Assembly (NCBI RefSeq): GCF_013001025.1
Contig: NZ_CP053021.1
Coordinates: 992,001-1,056,000 of the forward strand
Length of the DNA stretch: 64,000 nt
From: Sphingobium yanoikuyae
Lineage (GTDB): Bacteria > Pseudomonadota > Alphaproteobacteria > Sphingomonadales > Sphingomonadaceae
Direction of reading: 5' to 3'
This document shows, piece after piece, positions 1 to 8,538 of this stretch. The notes under the pieces were generated by a model. That model did not search any database. It was given only the letters and a program-made list of their open reading frames with translations, and had not been told where the DNA came from. The translations under genes were made by a program, and so were the position numbers. Within the stretch, counting starts at the first letter, position 1, and each line of letters opens with the position of its first letter.

Positions 1-91
1 TGCCGAGTGTCGGCACGCCCTTGTCGTCCAGCGAGGCGCGGGTGAAGCGCGCATTGGTGCCGCCAATGTCAGCGGCGATGATGTCGGTCAT
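1..91 (-). CDS. glk: Glucokinase, N-terminal fragment (cut by window edge)
   Basis: Only the first 30 codons are inside the window; the gene continues to the left. The reading begins MTDIIAADIGGTNARFTRAS, whose DIGGTNARF is the ATP phosphate-binding motif of bacterial glucokinases. The enzyme phosphorylates glucose to glucose 6-phosphate in the cytoplasm, the substrate of Zwf. It lies 62 bases downstream of edd on the same strand, so zwf-edd-glk reads as one Entner-Doudoroff operon. The start ATG (complement of 89-91) follows a GGAGAGAGAGAC-type purine-rich stretch. The gene is assigned on the N-terminus and context only. Confidence 0.85.
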   Translation of the reverse strand, partial: MTDIIAADIGGTNARFTRASLDDKGVPTLG

Positions 92-153
92 TTGTCTCTC
101 TCTCCGGACATTCGCGCCAGCGCATCCGAGTGCGCCGGCACGAATGGCTGTGC

Positions 154-1986
154 TTATATCGCGAGTTCGGCGTCCATCGCGGCGAGGATCGGGGAAGCGC
201 CCTGTTCGGCAAGGTCGCTATTGTGGCGGAACAGCGCGAACAGTTCGCGGCCGGTGTCATAGGGCGGGGGCGGGGCGGCGGGAATGTCGCGCGCGTCCCA
301 GGTGGCGGCATCGACCAGCGCCTCGACCTGGCCGCTTTCCGCGCAGACGCGGACGAGATCGCCATCGCGCAGCTTGCCGATCGGGCCACCACCCAGCGTC
401 TCGGGCGACAGATGGATGGCGGCGGGCACCTTGCCCGATGCGCCCGACATGCGGCCGTCGGTCAGCAGCGCGACCTTGAAGCCGCGATCCTGCAGCACGC
501 CCAGCGCCGGGGTCAGCTTGTGCAGTTCGGGCATGCCGTTGGCGCGCGGCCCCTGGAAGCGGACGACGACGACGACGTCGCGTTCCAGTTCGCCCGCCTT
601 GAAGGCCCGCAGCACATCGTCCTGATCGTGGAAGATCGCGGCCGGCGCCTCGATCGTCCAGCGTTCCTTGTCGACCGCGCTGACCTTCATCACGCAGCGG
701 CCAAGATTGCCCTGGAGCAGCTTCATGCCGCCATCGGCCTGGAACGGGTTGGAGGCCGGGCGCAGCATCGCCTCGTCGCGGCTGGCGGGGACGTCCTGCC
801 AGACCAGCGCGTCATCCTGCAGCACCGGTTCCTTGCCATAATCGGTCAAATCCTGGCGCGCGACGGTCATGATGTCGCGGTGGAGCAGGCCGGCGTCGAG
901 CAGTTCGCGGATGATGACGGCCATGCCGCCCGCCGCGTGGAAATGGTTCACGTCGCCCGATCCATTGGGATAGACGCGCGCCAGCAGCGGCACCACGTCC
1001 GACAGTTCGGCAAAGTCGGTCCAGTCGATATGGATGCCGGCCGCGCGCGCGATTGCGGGCAGGTGGATCGCATGGTTGGTCGAACCGCCGGTGGCCATCA
1101 GGCCGATGATCGCGTTGACGATCGCCTTTTCATCGATGCAGTGACCGAGCGGGCGATAGTCGTTGCCGTCCCAGCCGATGTCGGCGATGCGATGGGTGGC
1201 CGCGCGGGTCAGCTCGCTGCGCAGCTTGGTGCCCGGATTGACGAAGGCGGCGCCGGGCATGTGCAGGCCCATCACTTCCATCATCATCTGGTTGCTATTG
1301 GCGGTGCCATAGAAGGTGCAGGTGCCCGCGCCATGATAGGAGGCGCTTTCGCTTTCCAGCAGTTCCTCGCGGCCCACCTTGCCCTCGGCATAGAGCTGGC
1401 GGATGCGGACCTTTTCCTTGTTGGCGAGGCCCGAGGGCATCGGCCCGGCGGGGATCAGGATGGTCGGCAGATGACCGAAACGCAGTGCGCCGATCAGCAG
1501 GCCGGGCACGATCTTGTCGCAAATGCCGAGCATCAGATTGCCCTCGAACATCGCGTGGCTGAGCGACACGGCGGTCGACAGGGCGATGGTATCGCGGCTG
1601 AACAGGGAGAGGTCCATGCCGGCCTGACCCTGGGTCACGCCGTCGCACATGGCGGGCACGCCGCCCGCCACCTGCGCCGTGGCGCCGATCTCGCGCGCGG
1701 CGATCTTGATCTGCTCGGGGTAGCGGCCATAGGGCTGATGGGCCGAGAGCATGTCATTATAGGCGGTGATGATGCCGATGTTCATCGCCCGGCCGGTGCG
1801 AATGACAGCCTTGTCCTCGCCGCTGGCGGCAAAGCCATGGGCGAGGTTGCCGCAGGACAGCTGGGCGCGGTTGGTGCCGGCGTCACGACCCCGCTCGATC
1901 AGGTCGAGATATTTGAGGCGCGTCGCCGCACTGCGTTCGGTGATGCGTTCTGTGACCTTGGCGATCACGGGGTGAAGATCAGTCAT
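154..1986 (-). CDS. edd: Phosphogluconate dehydratase (Entner-Doudoroff)
   Basis: This 610-residue protein converts 6-phosphogluconate to 2-keto-3-deoxy-6-phosphogluconate, the first committed Entner-Doudoroff step. It belongs to the IlvD/Edd iron-sulfur dehydratase family. Visible family motifs are AMCDGVTQG with Cys114, GICDKIVPG with Cys156, MATGGSTNH, and [12 protein letters not shown] near residue 520. Cys114 and Cys156 are the expected cluster ligands. Length matches the family (about 600). The start overlaps the end of zwf by 8 bases, indicating translational coupling within zwf-edd-glk. The long plus-strand reading frame over this gene is an antisense shadow of GC-rich codons. Confidence 0.97.
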   Translation of the reverse strand: MTDLHPVIAKVTERITERSAATRLKYLDLIERGRDAGTNRAQLSCGNLAHGFAASGEDKAVIRTGRAMNIGIITAYNDMLSAHQPYGRYPEQIKIAAREIGATAQVAGGVPAMCDGVTQGQAGMDLSLFSRDTIALSTAVSLSHAMFEGNLMLGICDKIVPGLLIGALRFGHLPTILIPAGPMPSGLANKEKVRIRQLYAEGKVGREELLESESASYHGAGTCTFYGTANSNQMMMEVMGLHMPGAAFVNPGTKLRSELTRAATHRIADIGWDGNDYRPLGHCIDEKAIVNAIIGLMATGGSTNHAIHLPAIARAAGIHIDWTDFAELSDVVPLLARVYPNGSGDVNHFHAAGGMAVIIRELLDAGLLHRDIMTVARQDLTDYGKEPVLQDDALVWQDVPASRDEAMLRPASNPFQADGGMKLLQGNLGRCVMKVSAVDKERWTIEAPAAIFHDQDDVLRAFKAGELERDVVVVVRFQGPRANGMPELHKLTPALGVLQDRGFKVALLTDGRMSGASGKVPAAIHLSPETLGGGPIGKLRDGDLVRVCAESGQVEALVDAATWDARDIPAAPPPPYDTGRELFALFRHNSDLAEQGASPILAAMDAELAI

Positions 1987-3442
1987 GCCAGCTGGCTCCG
2001 TCGCGTTCGATTAGGGCAATGGCCGAGGACGGCCCCCAGTTCCCGGAGGAATAGGTCGACACCTTCATGTGCGCCTCCTTCCACCCGTCGATGATGGAAT
2101 CGATCCAGGCCCATTGGGCTTCCACTTCGTCGCGGCGGACGAACAGGGTCTGGTCGCCGGCGAGCAGGTCCAGGATCAGTCGTTCATAGGCGATGCGGCG
2201 ACGCTGGCCGGCAAAGGCGGCGGTTAGCGACACGTCGAGCGTCACTTCCTCCAACTGCACCTGCCGCTCCAGTCCCGGCCGCTTCGACATGATGGTCAGG
2301 CGGATATATTCTTCCGGCTGCAGGCGGATCACCAGCGTGTTCGGTTCCAGCCCGGACCCATGCCCGTCACGGCCGAAGATCGAATGGCGCACCGGCTTGA
2401 ACTGGATCATGATTTCCGACTGGCGCGCGGGCAGCCGCTTGCCGGTGCGCAGGTAAAAGGGGACGCCCTGCCAGCGCCAATTGTCGATATGCGCCTTCAG
2501 CGCGACGAAGGTTTCGGTGTCGGACGGCTGGCCCAGTTCATCGGCATAGCCGGTGACGATCTGGCCGCCGACGGCGCCGGGCGTATATTGGCCGCGCACG
2601 CTGTGGGTCTTGACCGTTTCCGCGGTCATCGGACGCAGCGAACGCAGCGCCTTCACCTTCTCGTCGCGCACGGCCGTGGGGTCCATCCGCGCGGGTGGCT
2701 CCATCGTCAGGATGGAAAGGATCTGGAGGATATGGTTCTGCACCATGTCGCGCAGCGCGCCGACGCCGTCATAATAGGAGACGCGGCCTTCGAGGCCCAC
2801 GGTTTCGGCGACGGTGATCTGGACATGGTCGATCGCGGTGGCGTTCCACAGCGGTTCGAACATGACATTGCCGAAGCGGAGCGCCAGCAGGTTCTGAACG
2901 GTTTCCTTGCCCAGATAATGGTCGACGCGGAAAATCTGCTCTTCAGCGAACAGGTGGCCGATGCTGTCGTTCACGACCTTGGAGGAGGCGAGATCCTTGC
3001 CGATCGGCTTTTCCATCGCGATCCGCGTCCTGGGCGTCAGCAGTCCGGCGTCGGCCAGCCCCTGGGCGGTCGGGCCGAACAGCGAGGGCGGGGTGGAGAG
3101 ATAGACGGAAATGCCGCGTTCCAGGCGCCCGTCGACACGCTCGGCCAGCTCGGCGAAATGCGCGCCGTTGCTGGAATCGACCGGCTGATAGAGGATCATC
3201 GCGCGGAAACGCGCGGCGATGTCGGCATCATAGCGGTCGGCCGGCAGGAACTGCTTGAGCGCCGCGCAGACTTCCTCGCGAAAGGCCTCGTCATCCATTT
3301 CGGTGCGGGCCGAAGCGATGATCAGGAAATCGTCGGGCAGCAGTCCGTCCGACAGAAGATTGTAGAGCGATGGGAAAATCATGCGCCGGGCAAGATCGCC
3401 GGTGGCACCGAACAACAGGAACGTGGCAGACGGTTCGGTCAA
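1979..3442 (-). CDS. zwf: Glucose-6-phosphate 1-dehydrogenase
   Basis: The 487-residue enzyme oxidises glucose 6-phosphate to 6-phosphogluconolactone with NAD(P)+. The Rossmann motif GATGDLARR lies at residues 12-20, EKPIGKD at 144-150, and the signature RVDHYLGKE at 172-180 with the active-site His and Lys. Length fits the family. It is the first gene of a minus-strand operon with edd and glk; its partner lactonase pgl is not here but 7 kb away at 10.0-10.7 kb. The 148-base stretch upstream (3443-3590) should hold the operon promoter; I see no clear operator in it. Confidence 0.97.
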   Translation of the reverse strand: MTEPSATFLLFGATGDLARRMIFPSLYNLLSDGLLPDDFLIIASARTEMDDEAFREEVCAALKQFLPADRYDADIAARFRAMILYQPVDSSNGAHFAELAERVDGRLERGISVYLSTPPSLFGPTAQGLADAGLLTPRTRIAMEKPIGKDLASSKVVNDSIGHLFAEEQIFRVDHYLGKETVQNLLALRFGNVMFEPLWNATAIDHVQITVAETVGLEGRVSYYDGVGALRDMVQNHILQILSILTMEPPARMDPTAVRDEKVKALRSLRPMTAETVKTHSVRGQYTPGAVGGQIVTGYADELGQPSDTETFVALKAHIDNWRWQGVPFYLRTGKRLPARQSEIMIQFKPVRHSIFGRDGHGSGLEPNTLVIRLQPEEYIRLTIMSKRPGLERQVQLEEVTLDVSLTAAFAGQRRRIAYERLILDLLAGDQTLFVRRDEVEAQWAWIDSIIDGWKEAHMKVSTYSSGNWGPSSAIALIERDGASWHD

Positions 3443-3590
3443 AGGACAGTCCTTCTCCGTTAGTTATCTATGTCTGCACGATGCGGCTCTTATACCGGCC
3501 GTGCTTCGTTACGCAAGCAGGCTATAGGCAGGAAAATGATGCTGCAACTGCGAACGACTCGCGGGAAGGCGGGGCGGTCTATGGTATCGG

Positions 3591-4001
3591 TCAGCAGGCG
3601 GTGCGCAGGCCCCGACGCCAGTTGAGGATATGCGCCCCGGCCAGCAGGGCACTGCCGCCGACGGTCCAGATCGCTTCGCTCAATGGGGTGCGGGCCAGCA
3701 GCGCGCCCACGGCCATCAGGGACAGGCCGGCCAGGCCGATGCCCAGCGGCGGCGCGGCGCGGTGGCGGCGCCAGCCCTGCAACAGCGCGAACAGGCTGGT
3801 CGGCACGGCGATGGCGAGCATCAGCAGGTGGAAGGATTCGCCCGGATCGATCCGGGCGGCGATGGTCGGCAGCAAGGCGAAGAGCAGCGGCAGGCCCAGG
3901 CAATGGACGGTGCAGAGCGTGGAGGCGCAGATGGCGAAGCCGTCCAGCCAGGAGCGGGGGCGGCCGGCCGGATCGCGTTCCGGCGCTTCGCAATGGGGCA
4001 T
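3591..4001 (-). CDS. MerC-family metal membrane protein
   Basis: A 136-residue inner-membrane protein with about four hydrophobic helices. Helix one carries closely spaced Cys and His (CASTLCTVHC), the pattern MerC-family mercury or metal transporters use to bind metal. The start was set at the ATG with AGGA six bases upstream; longer upstream readings are not hydrophobic and lack a ribosome site. A 21-base near-palindrome at 4012-4032, directly upstream, resembles the zinc-uptake-regulator (Zur) box. From this I infer a zinc-related role rather than mercury resistance; no other mer gene is nearby. Substrate is not proven. Confidence 0.8.
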   Translation of the reverse strand: MPHCEAPERDPAGRPRSWLDGFAICASTLCTVHCLGLPLLFALLPTIAARIDPGESFHLLMLAIAVPTSLFALLQGWRRHRAAPPLGIGLAGLSLMAVGALLARTPLSEAIWTVGGSALLAGAHILNWRRGLRTAC

Positions 4002-4011
4002 GATTTTTCCT

Positions 4012-4032
4012 AAATGATATAATGTTACATTT
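4012..4032. promoter_or_regulatory. Zur-like operator before the MerC-family gene
   Basis: A 21-base dyad runs from AAATG at its left end to CATTT at its right end with an AT-rich centre. Compared from memory with the enterobacterial Zur consensus core (AAATGTTATA, one base, then its complement), 18 of 21 positions agree. It ends 11 bases upstream of the start codon at 4001, so a bound repressor would block transcription or initiation. Confidence 0.6.
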
Positions 4033-4197
4033 TCTCCGGCCATATCGATATGGGGGCATGGGAAGTCAAGGGCAGGGGGACGGAAGGCGTTGCCGGGGCG
4101 GTTGGTTGACGGCGCGGAAAGCTCTCTTGTTTCAACGCTATCTTGCCGTGCTGCGGAGCGCGGCCTATCCCGTCTGCCGTCTTTGGGGGGAATAGTG

Positions 4198-5646
4198 ATG
4201 AAGCATGGGGTTGCGCGCCTGGCGTTGCTGGCGGGTGGGCTGGCGATGTTGGCGGCTTGTGGTGGTGGCGGGTCCGATAGCGCGGGCACTGCGCCGCCGA
4301 CGGCGACGCCAACGCCCACGCCGACCGCCACCTGTTCGCTGCGCGAACGGCAGGATTGGGCGGCGGCGACGCTCAAGGAGTGGTATCTTTTCCCCGAAAC
4401 CTTGCCGTCCGCGCTCAGCCCGGCCGGCTATGCCAGCGTCGACAGCTATATTGACGCGCTGACACAGGGGGCGCGATCGCAGCGGCGGGATCGCTATTTC
4501 ACCTATCTTACCTCCATCAAGGCGGAGAATGCCTATTATCAGTCGGGGTCGAGCGCCGGCTTCGGCCTGCGCTTCGCAACCGACAGCGGGGGCACCCGCC
4601 TGTTCGTCATCGAATCGTTCGAGAACGGCCCGGCGCTCGCCGCCGGCATCGATCGCGGCGCGGAGATATTGGAGATCGGCACCAGCATCACCAACATGCG
4701 CAGCATATCGTCGCTGTTCGCGTCGGGCGGTGCCGATGCCGTGGCCGATGCGATGGGGCCGGACAGTGCCGGCACGACCCGGCTGCTGCGCATTGCCGAC
4801 GCGACCAGCACGCGGACCGTATCGGTGACCAAACGCGACTTCGACCTGATGCCGGTATCGAACCGCTATGGCGCGCGGGTGATCGACGATGGCGGCCGCC
4901 GCGTCGGCTATGTCAATCTGCGCACCTTCATCCTGTCGGCGGAGCAACCGCTGCGCGACGCCTTCGCTGGTTTCAAGGCGCAGGGCGTGACCGACATCAT
5001 CCTCGACCTGCGCTATAATGGCGGCGGCCTTGTCTCGACCGCCAAGGTGCTGGGCGATCTGATGGGCGCGAACCGGGCGTCGACCGACGTATTCACCCGC
5101 ATGACCTTCCGCCCGGAAAAGAGCGCGGAGAACGAGACCTATAATTTCGAGCCGCTGGCGCAATCGGTGGCGCCCACGCGCATCGCCTTCATCGGCAGCG
5201 GTGGGACGGCATCGGCGAGCGAACTGGTGATCAACGCCTTCATCCCCTTTCTGGGGCCGCAGGCCGGGCTGATCGGCGCCAACACCTATGGCAAGCCGGT
5301 CGGGCAGATCGCGATCGATCGCGAAGCCTGTGACGACCGGTTGCGCGTGGTGGCCTTCGCCACCCAGAACAGCGCGGGCAATGCCGATTATTATGACGGG
5401 CTGGCGACCAGCGTGAAGGCCAGTTGCCAGGCCTGGGACGATATCAGCTATCCGCTGGGCGACCCGCGCGAAGCGTCGGTCCGACAGGCGCTGGACTTCA
5501 TCGCCGGGCGCAGCTGCACGCCGATCGGCGGCGCGGTGGCGACGCTCAGCCGCAAGGCGGTGACGTCTCCGGTGTCCGCCCCGCGCGAATTGCTGGCGCC
5601 GCAGCGGCCCAATCCGGCCCAGCGCGAGGTGCCGGGTCTGTTCTGA
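4198..5646 (+). CDS. S41-family C-terminal processing protease-like lipoprotein
   Basis: 482 residues. The N-terminus MKHGVARLALLAGG...LAAC is a signal peptide ending in a lipobox, so the protein should be a lipoprotein. Low-complexity Thr/Pro follows to about residue 45. A PDZ-like segment (FGLRF, then ESFENGPALAAGI) precedes the S41 tail-specific protease domain. That domain has DLRYNGGG, and GSGGTASASELV near residue 336 carries the catalytic Ser. Family members degrade periplasmic proteins from the C-terminus or act as peptidases of unknown target. The ATG at 4198 is chosen for the signal peptide and the upstream GGGGGGAA; a GTG at 4195 is also possible. It is a single-gene unit. Confidence 0.9.
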   Translation: MKHGVARLALLAGGLAMLAACGGGGSDSAGTAPPTATPTPTPTATCSLRERQDWAAATLKEWYLFPETLPSALSPAGYASVDSYIDALTQGARSQRRDRYFTYLTSIKAENAYYQSGSSAGFGLRFATDSGGTRLFVIESFENGPALAAGIDRGAEILEIGTSITNMRSISSLFASGGADAVADAMGPDSAGTTRLLRIADATSTRTVSVTKRDFDLMPVSNRYGARVIDDGGRRVGYVNLRTFILSAEQPLRDAFAGFKAQGVTDIILDLRYNGGGLVSTAKVLGDLMGANRASTDVFTRMTFRPEKSAENETYNFEPLAQSVAPTRIAFIGSGGTASASELVINAFIPFLGPQAGLIGANTYGKPVGQIAIDREACDDRLRVVAFATQNSAGNADYYDGLATSVKASCQAWDDISYPLGDPREASVRQALDFIAGRSCTPIGGAVATLSRKAVTSPVSAPRELLAPQRPNPAQREVPGLF

Positions 5647-5681
5647 CCGGTCAATCGATCAGGTGGCAGCGCTGACTGTGA

Positions 5682-6020
5682 TCAGCGCTGCTTCTTGGTG
5701 ATGGTTGCGGTGAAATCGGGATCCTTGTTCGCCACCCAATCGACGAACTTGCGGATCGGCGGATGGAGCAGCAGGCCCTCCACGTCCATGCCGTGGCGCT
5801 GCAATTCGGAATTGGTGAAATTGGCGATCAGCGTCTGCTGGCAGATGCCGTGCATCGGCACAACATCGCGGCCGCCCCGGCTCTTGGGAACGGGATGGTG
5901 CCACACGATGGTCGTGCCCGTTGGACGCCCGCATAGCCAGCAGGGCGGCGGGGGCGGCGCTTCCGCTTCCTCGCGATGCACATCTTCATAGGGGCCATGT
6001 TTGGAATATTTGCGGGCCAT
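5682..6020 (-). CDS. Small HNH endonuclease-like protein
   Basis: 112 residues. A CWLCG pair, then HHPVPKSRGGRD, then a His and Cys (MHGIC) form the zinc and His-Asn-His arrangement of HNH nucleases. A proline run (residues 22-26) precedes the first cysteine pair. Family members cut DNA in phage, restriction and repair settings, but many small chromosomal copies like this one have no assigned role. No phage or restriction gene sits beside it. It is convergent with the S41 protease gene, 35 bases apart. Confidence 0.75.
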   Translation of the reverse strand: MARKYSKHGPYEDVHREEAEAPPPPPCWLCGRPTGTTIVWHHPVPKSRGGRDVVPMHGICQQTLIANFTNSELQRHGMDVEGLLLHPPIRKFVDWVANKDPDFTATITKKQR

Positions 6021-6136
6021 GTCTCTGCCTGGATTGAAGGAAACTTTGGCGGCTCCCTATCGCAGCCGGCGCGGCAGCGCCACGGGGATCGTCATGGCTG
6101 CTTGACTCATTTCGATATTTAGCTAATTATCTCATC

Positions 6137-6445
6137 ATGAGCCAGGTCTTCCGCGCCTTGTCCGATCCGACCCGTCGCCGGGTGCTGCAATTGCTGCGCC
6201 AGGGACCGATGAGCGCGGGCGAACTGAGCGACCAGTTCGATGTCTCCAAACCGACCATGTCGGCGCATTTCGCGGTGCTGAATGAGGCCGACCTGGTCCA
6301 TACGGAAAAGGCCGGCAAGTCGGTCATCTATCATCTCAAGCTGTCGGTGCTGGAAGAGGCGCTGCTGGGCTTTGCCCAGTCGTTCGGCATCGGCGTGGAG
6401 GCGCCGGATCAGCATCGGGAGAAGGCAGGATGGACAGGGAATTGA
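6137..6445 (+). CDS. ArsR-family autorepressor (SdpR-like)
   Basis: 102 residues with the ArsR/SmtB winged-helix pattern: LSDPTRRRVLQLLRQGPMSA, then ELSDQFDVSKPTMSAHFAVL as the recognition region. No metal-binding Cys cluster is present. That separates it from metal sensors and fits the SdpR branch, which represses its own operon with a membrane partner. The stop overlaps the start of the next gene by 16 bases, so the two are co-translated. The AT-rich stretch just upstream (6112-6136, TTTAGCTAATTATCTCATC) probably contains the promoter and operator. Confidence 0.85.
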   Translation: MSQVFRALSDPTRRRVLQLLRQGPMSAGELSDQFDVSKPTMSAHFAVLNEADLVHTEKAGKSVIYHLKLSVLEEALLGFAQSFGIGVEAPDQHREKAGWTGN

Positions 6446-6807
6446 AGGCGGGCCTGCTCTGGGGCGGCGGCATCCTGCTGCTGGCGCTGGCTGCCAGCCA
6501 GGGACGCAAGCTCGACTGGCTGGACAGTGACATGGTCACGCGGCTGGTGATCGGCGCCAACGGGTTGATGATCGCCTGGTATGGCAATCGCATGCCCAAG
6601 GCCTTCCTGCCTGACGCCTGCGCGCGGCAGGTGGCACGCGTCGGCGGCTGGTCGATGGCGCTCAGCGGCATTATCTATGCCGGCTTCTGGGCGTTCGCGC
6701 CGATACCGGTGGCGGTCGTCGGCGGCTGCATCGCGGTGGCGGCGGGGATGGCCGTGACGATCGGCTATGGCCTCGCCTTGCGCGCTCGGTTGCGGGCTCG
6801 CCGCTAG
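6430..6807 (+). CDS. SdpI-like four-helix membrane protein
   Basis: 125 residues, four hydrophobic segments (about residues 8-24, 37-53, 72-92, 94-116). The stretch GNRMPK, followed by a VGGW, recalls the C-terminal part of SdpI-family proteins, which in Bacillus bind the SdpC toxin and sequester the SdpR repressor. The gene overlaps an ArsR-family regulator by 16 bases, the same partner arrangement. No toxin gene is near, so an immunity function is only an analogy; a general membrane-signal pair is equally possible. Confidence 0.6.
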   Translation: MDRELKAGLLWGGGILLLALAASQGRKLDWLDSDMVTRLVIGANGLMIAWYGNRMPKAFLPDACARQVARVGGWSMALSGIIYAGFWAFAPIPVAVVGGCIAVAAGMAVTIGYGLALRARLRARR

Positions 6808-7043
6808 GCCCTTGTTTCGCCTGCCTGGCGGCTTTGTTGCGGGAGTGATTTTGGGGGCTTTGCAGGGGGATCGCGACCTGCAAAGCGCTTTCGACGGTCA
6901 GATATATTAGCTCGGAGCACTTCAGGGTCTTAGGGGGCCTATGAAGGTGTCGCCCGATTTCCTATAATAGCGCTTGGGTCTTGGCGGTCCCCGGGATCAC
7001 TGATGAGGTCGGTAAGAGGGGCAAGGGACGGCAGGGGGGATTG

Positions 7044-7661
7044 ATGGACTGGATGCAATTCGTGGCCGCGTTGATTGCGTCTGCTGCGTGGCCGGTAGCG
7101 ATAGGGTCAATCGCCTATTGCCAACGTGTACCTATCGGCAAATTCATCGACCGCATCAAATCGGCGGAGGCATTTGGCGCGAAGGTCCGCATGGACGTTT
7201 CGGAAGATATTGAAGAGGCCCGAGAAACCATTCAGGAGAGAGGGAGGGCGGACTATATTCCTCTCGAAGTTGAGCGGCCAATGTCTGCAAACCACGGGGC
7301 GGTAGAGGCGCAGCATGTGTTTCGAGAGAGTTACCTCAGTAAAATTCCGCAAGCTCTTTCTACCACGTCCGCGTCCGGATCCATCGTTGCATCTTGGCTT
7401 AAGCTCGAAGAAGCGCTGAAGCTCGTGTGCAGTAGGGGCGGAATTACTTGGAAGTCATTTCCGGAAAAAGCGGCGAAAGAAGCTGCCGAACAGGGGGCGA
7501 TAGATCTTACCACCTTCGCTGTCATACAGAAGTTGCGTCGGATCCGAAATGACGTGGTTCACGGACGGGCGGAGGTTAGCTTGGAGGACGCTGCATCGTA
7601 TCGCGCCACGGTCGATAGCGTAATGAAGAATTTGGAAGGGCCTGCGGTAGAGCATGCGTAA
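7044..7661 (+). CDS. Membrane-anchored protein with HEPN-like C-terminal domain
   Basis: 205 residues, function unknown. One N-terminal hydrophobic helix (residues 5-25) is followed by a charged segment and an alpha-helical C-terminal domain. In the latter, RRIRNDVVHG places Arg168 and His173 in the Rx4H spacing of HEPN or DUF4145-type domains, often ribonucleases in toxin-antitoxin or defence systems. The start follows a GCAGGGGGGA ribosome site; an upstream in-frame start at 6981 has none. By eye the gene has more A/T at third positions than its neighbours, suggesting acquisition. No antitoxin gene was found beside it. Confidence 0.6.
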   Translation: MDWMQFVAALIASAAWPVAIGSIAYCQRVPIGKFIDRIKSAEAFGAKVRMDVSEDIEEARETIQERGRADYIPLEVERPMSANHGAVEAQHVFRESYLSKIPQALSTTSASGSIVASWLKLEEALKLVCSRGGITWKSFPEKAAKEAAEQGAIDLTTFAVIQKLRRIRNDVVHGRAEVSLEDAASYRATVDSVMKNLEGPAVEHA

Positions 7662-8331
7662 AAGGGCAGGCAAGTTTCCCCGCGGGTGCCTTAAGCTCTA
7701 TCTTGGTTCTCTATGCCAGCATCTTCGCGAGATTGCTGCGCTAGCCCCGTGCCTCAACGATGGCCGCTTTGGGTTTGTCGCGTGGAATTATGTGGGCTTT
7801 CAGAAGAGGAAGAAGTGGCGGGCACCGATCGCCATCAAGAGAGCAGCCAGCTGCCGCGCCGATGATTTCCACAATGCAAATCTTGTTGAAGGTCATTGAT
7901 GCTTTCCCTAGTCAGTTGTCGGAAAGGCATCGCGAATGCGCCATTCTGGGCGATTAAAACTGATGCGCCCGCACGTTCCCGCTGATTCCTCGCGTCCGCG
8001 ATACGCCCATTGACCTCCTGCAAACGGGAACTGCGCCCACCCGGTGAGGCTTCCGGACATGGTGGAAGTGGGTAAGGAGTTATCTGGACCTCACGGATGC
8101 CTCTGATTTTGTCTTCCATGCCTGTCGGTACACCTGCGCTACCTTTCTGGTCGATGCGGACGTCAATGTGTTCGTCCTCGAAAAGTGGGAAATTCTATGC
8201 GACGGAACATTCTAAACTATAATTTTTACAGTGGCTTAAGTGTTCGTTGCCTTTCCTTCATTTGAGGAGAAAAGAGGGCTTTGCAGCCGCCGCGTGACCT
8301 GCTAGTGCGCCACAACCCACGGATTTCCAAT
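7662..8331. other. 670-base lower-GC stretch without a convincing gene
   Basis: Several short reading frames exist, but none has both a ribosome site and a recognisable protein. The least unlikely is 7835-8119 on the minus strand (94 codons), which has no Shine-Dalgarno and no motif. The segment next to the tRNA (8200-8260) is AT-rich. It may be decayed transferred DNA associated with the HEPN-like gene. Confidence 0.4.
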
Positions 8332-8416
8332 GCGGGCGTGGTGAAACTGGTAGACGCGCCGGACTCAAAATCCGGTTCCGCAAGGAGTGTCGGTTCGATT
8401 CCGACCGCCCGCACCA
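8332..8416 (+). tRNA. tRNA-Leu (anticodon CAA)
   Basis: The 85-base cloverleaf has a 7-bp acceptor stem (GCGGGCG with CGCCCGC at 8406-8412) and an anticodon stem CCGGA/TCCGG around loop CTCAAAA, giving anticodon CAA for the Leu codon TTG. It has a long variable arm as expected for class II tRNAs, a GGTTCGATTCC T-arm, and an encoded CCA end. No duplicated 3' fragment marking an integrated element was noticed nearby. Confidence 0.97.
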
Positions 8417-8538
8417 CTTATTAGGACTCAGGCGTCGTCGGCTGCATCCGCCGCCTTGGCTTTTCCTCGCATAAGCTCGGACGGACTTTGGCCTTGCGGA
8501 CCCTTTTGGGCCGTTGGTTCTAGGTCTTCTACTGAAAT

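Noticed and set aside
130-2094. A 654-codon plus-strand frame over edd
   Set aside because: Antisense shadow of edd with no ribosome site or family similarity. Similar long shadows at 12161-14473 and 56969-59467 were rejected for the same reason.
3490-4059. Alternative 189-residue minus-strand frame over the MerC-family gene
   Set aside because: Arg/Pro-rich out-of-frame shadow; the 136-residue frame has the membrane helices, metal motif and ribosome site.
7654-7899. Possible 81-residue gene after the HEPN-like gene
   Set aside because: No ribosome site, no motif, and Cys/Arg-rich composition unlike real small proteins here.
8226-8417. Minus-strand frame beginning MVRAVGIEPTLLAEPDF
   Set aside because: It is the reverse reading of the tRNA-Leu gene and its flank, a common false protein in annotations; the same holds for the frame at 8258-8566.
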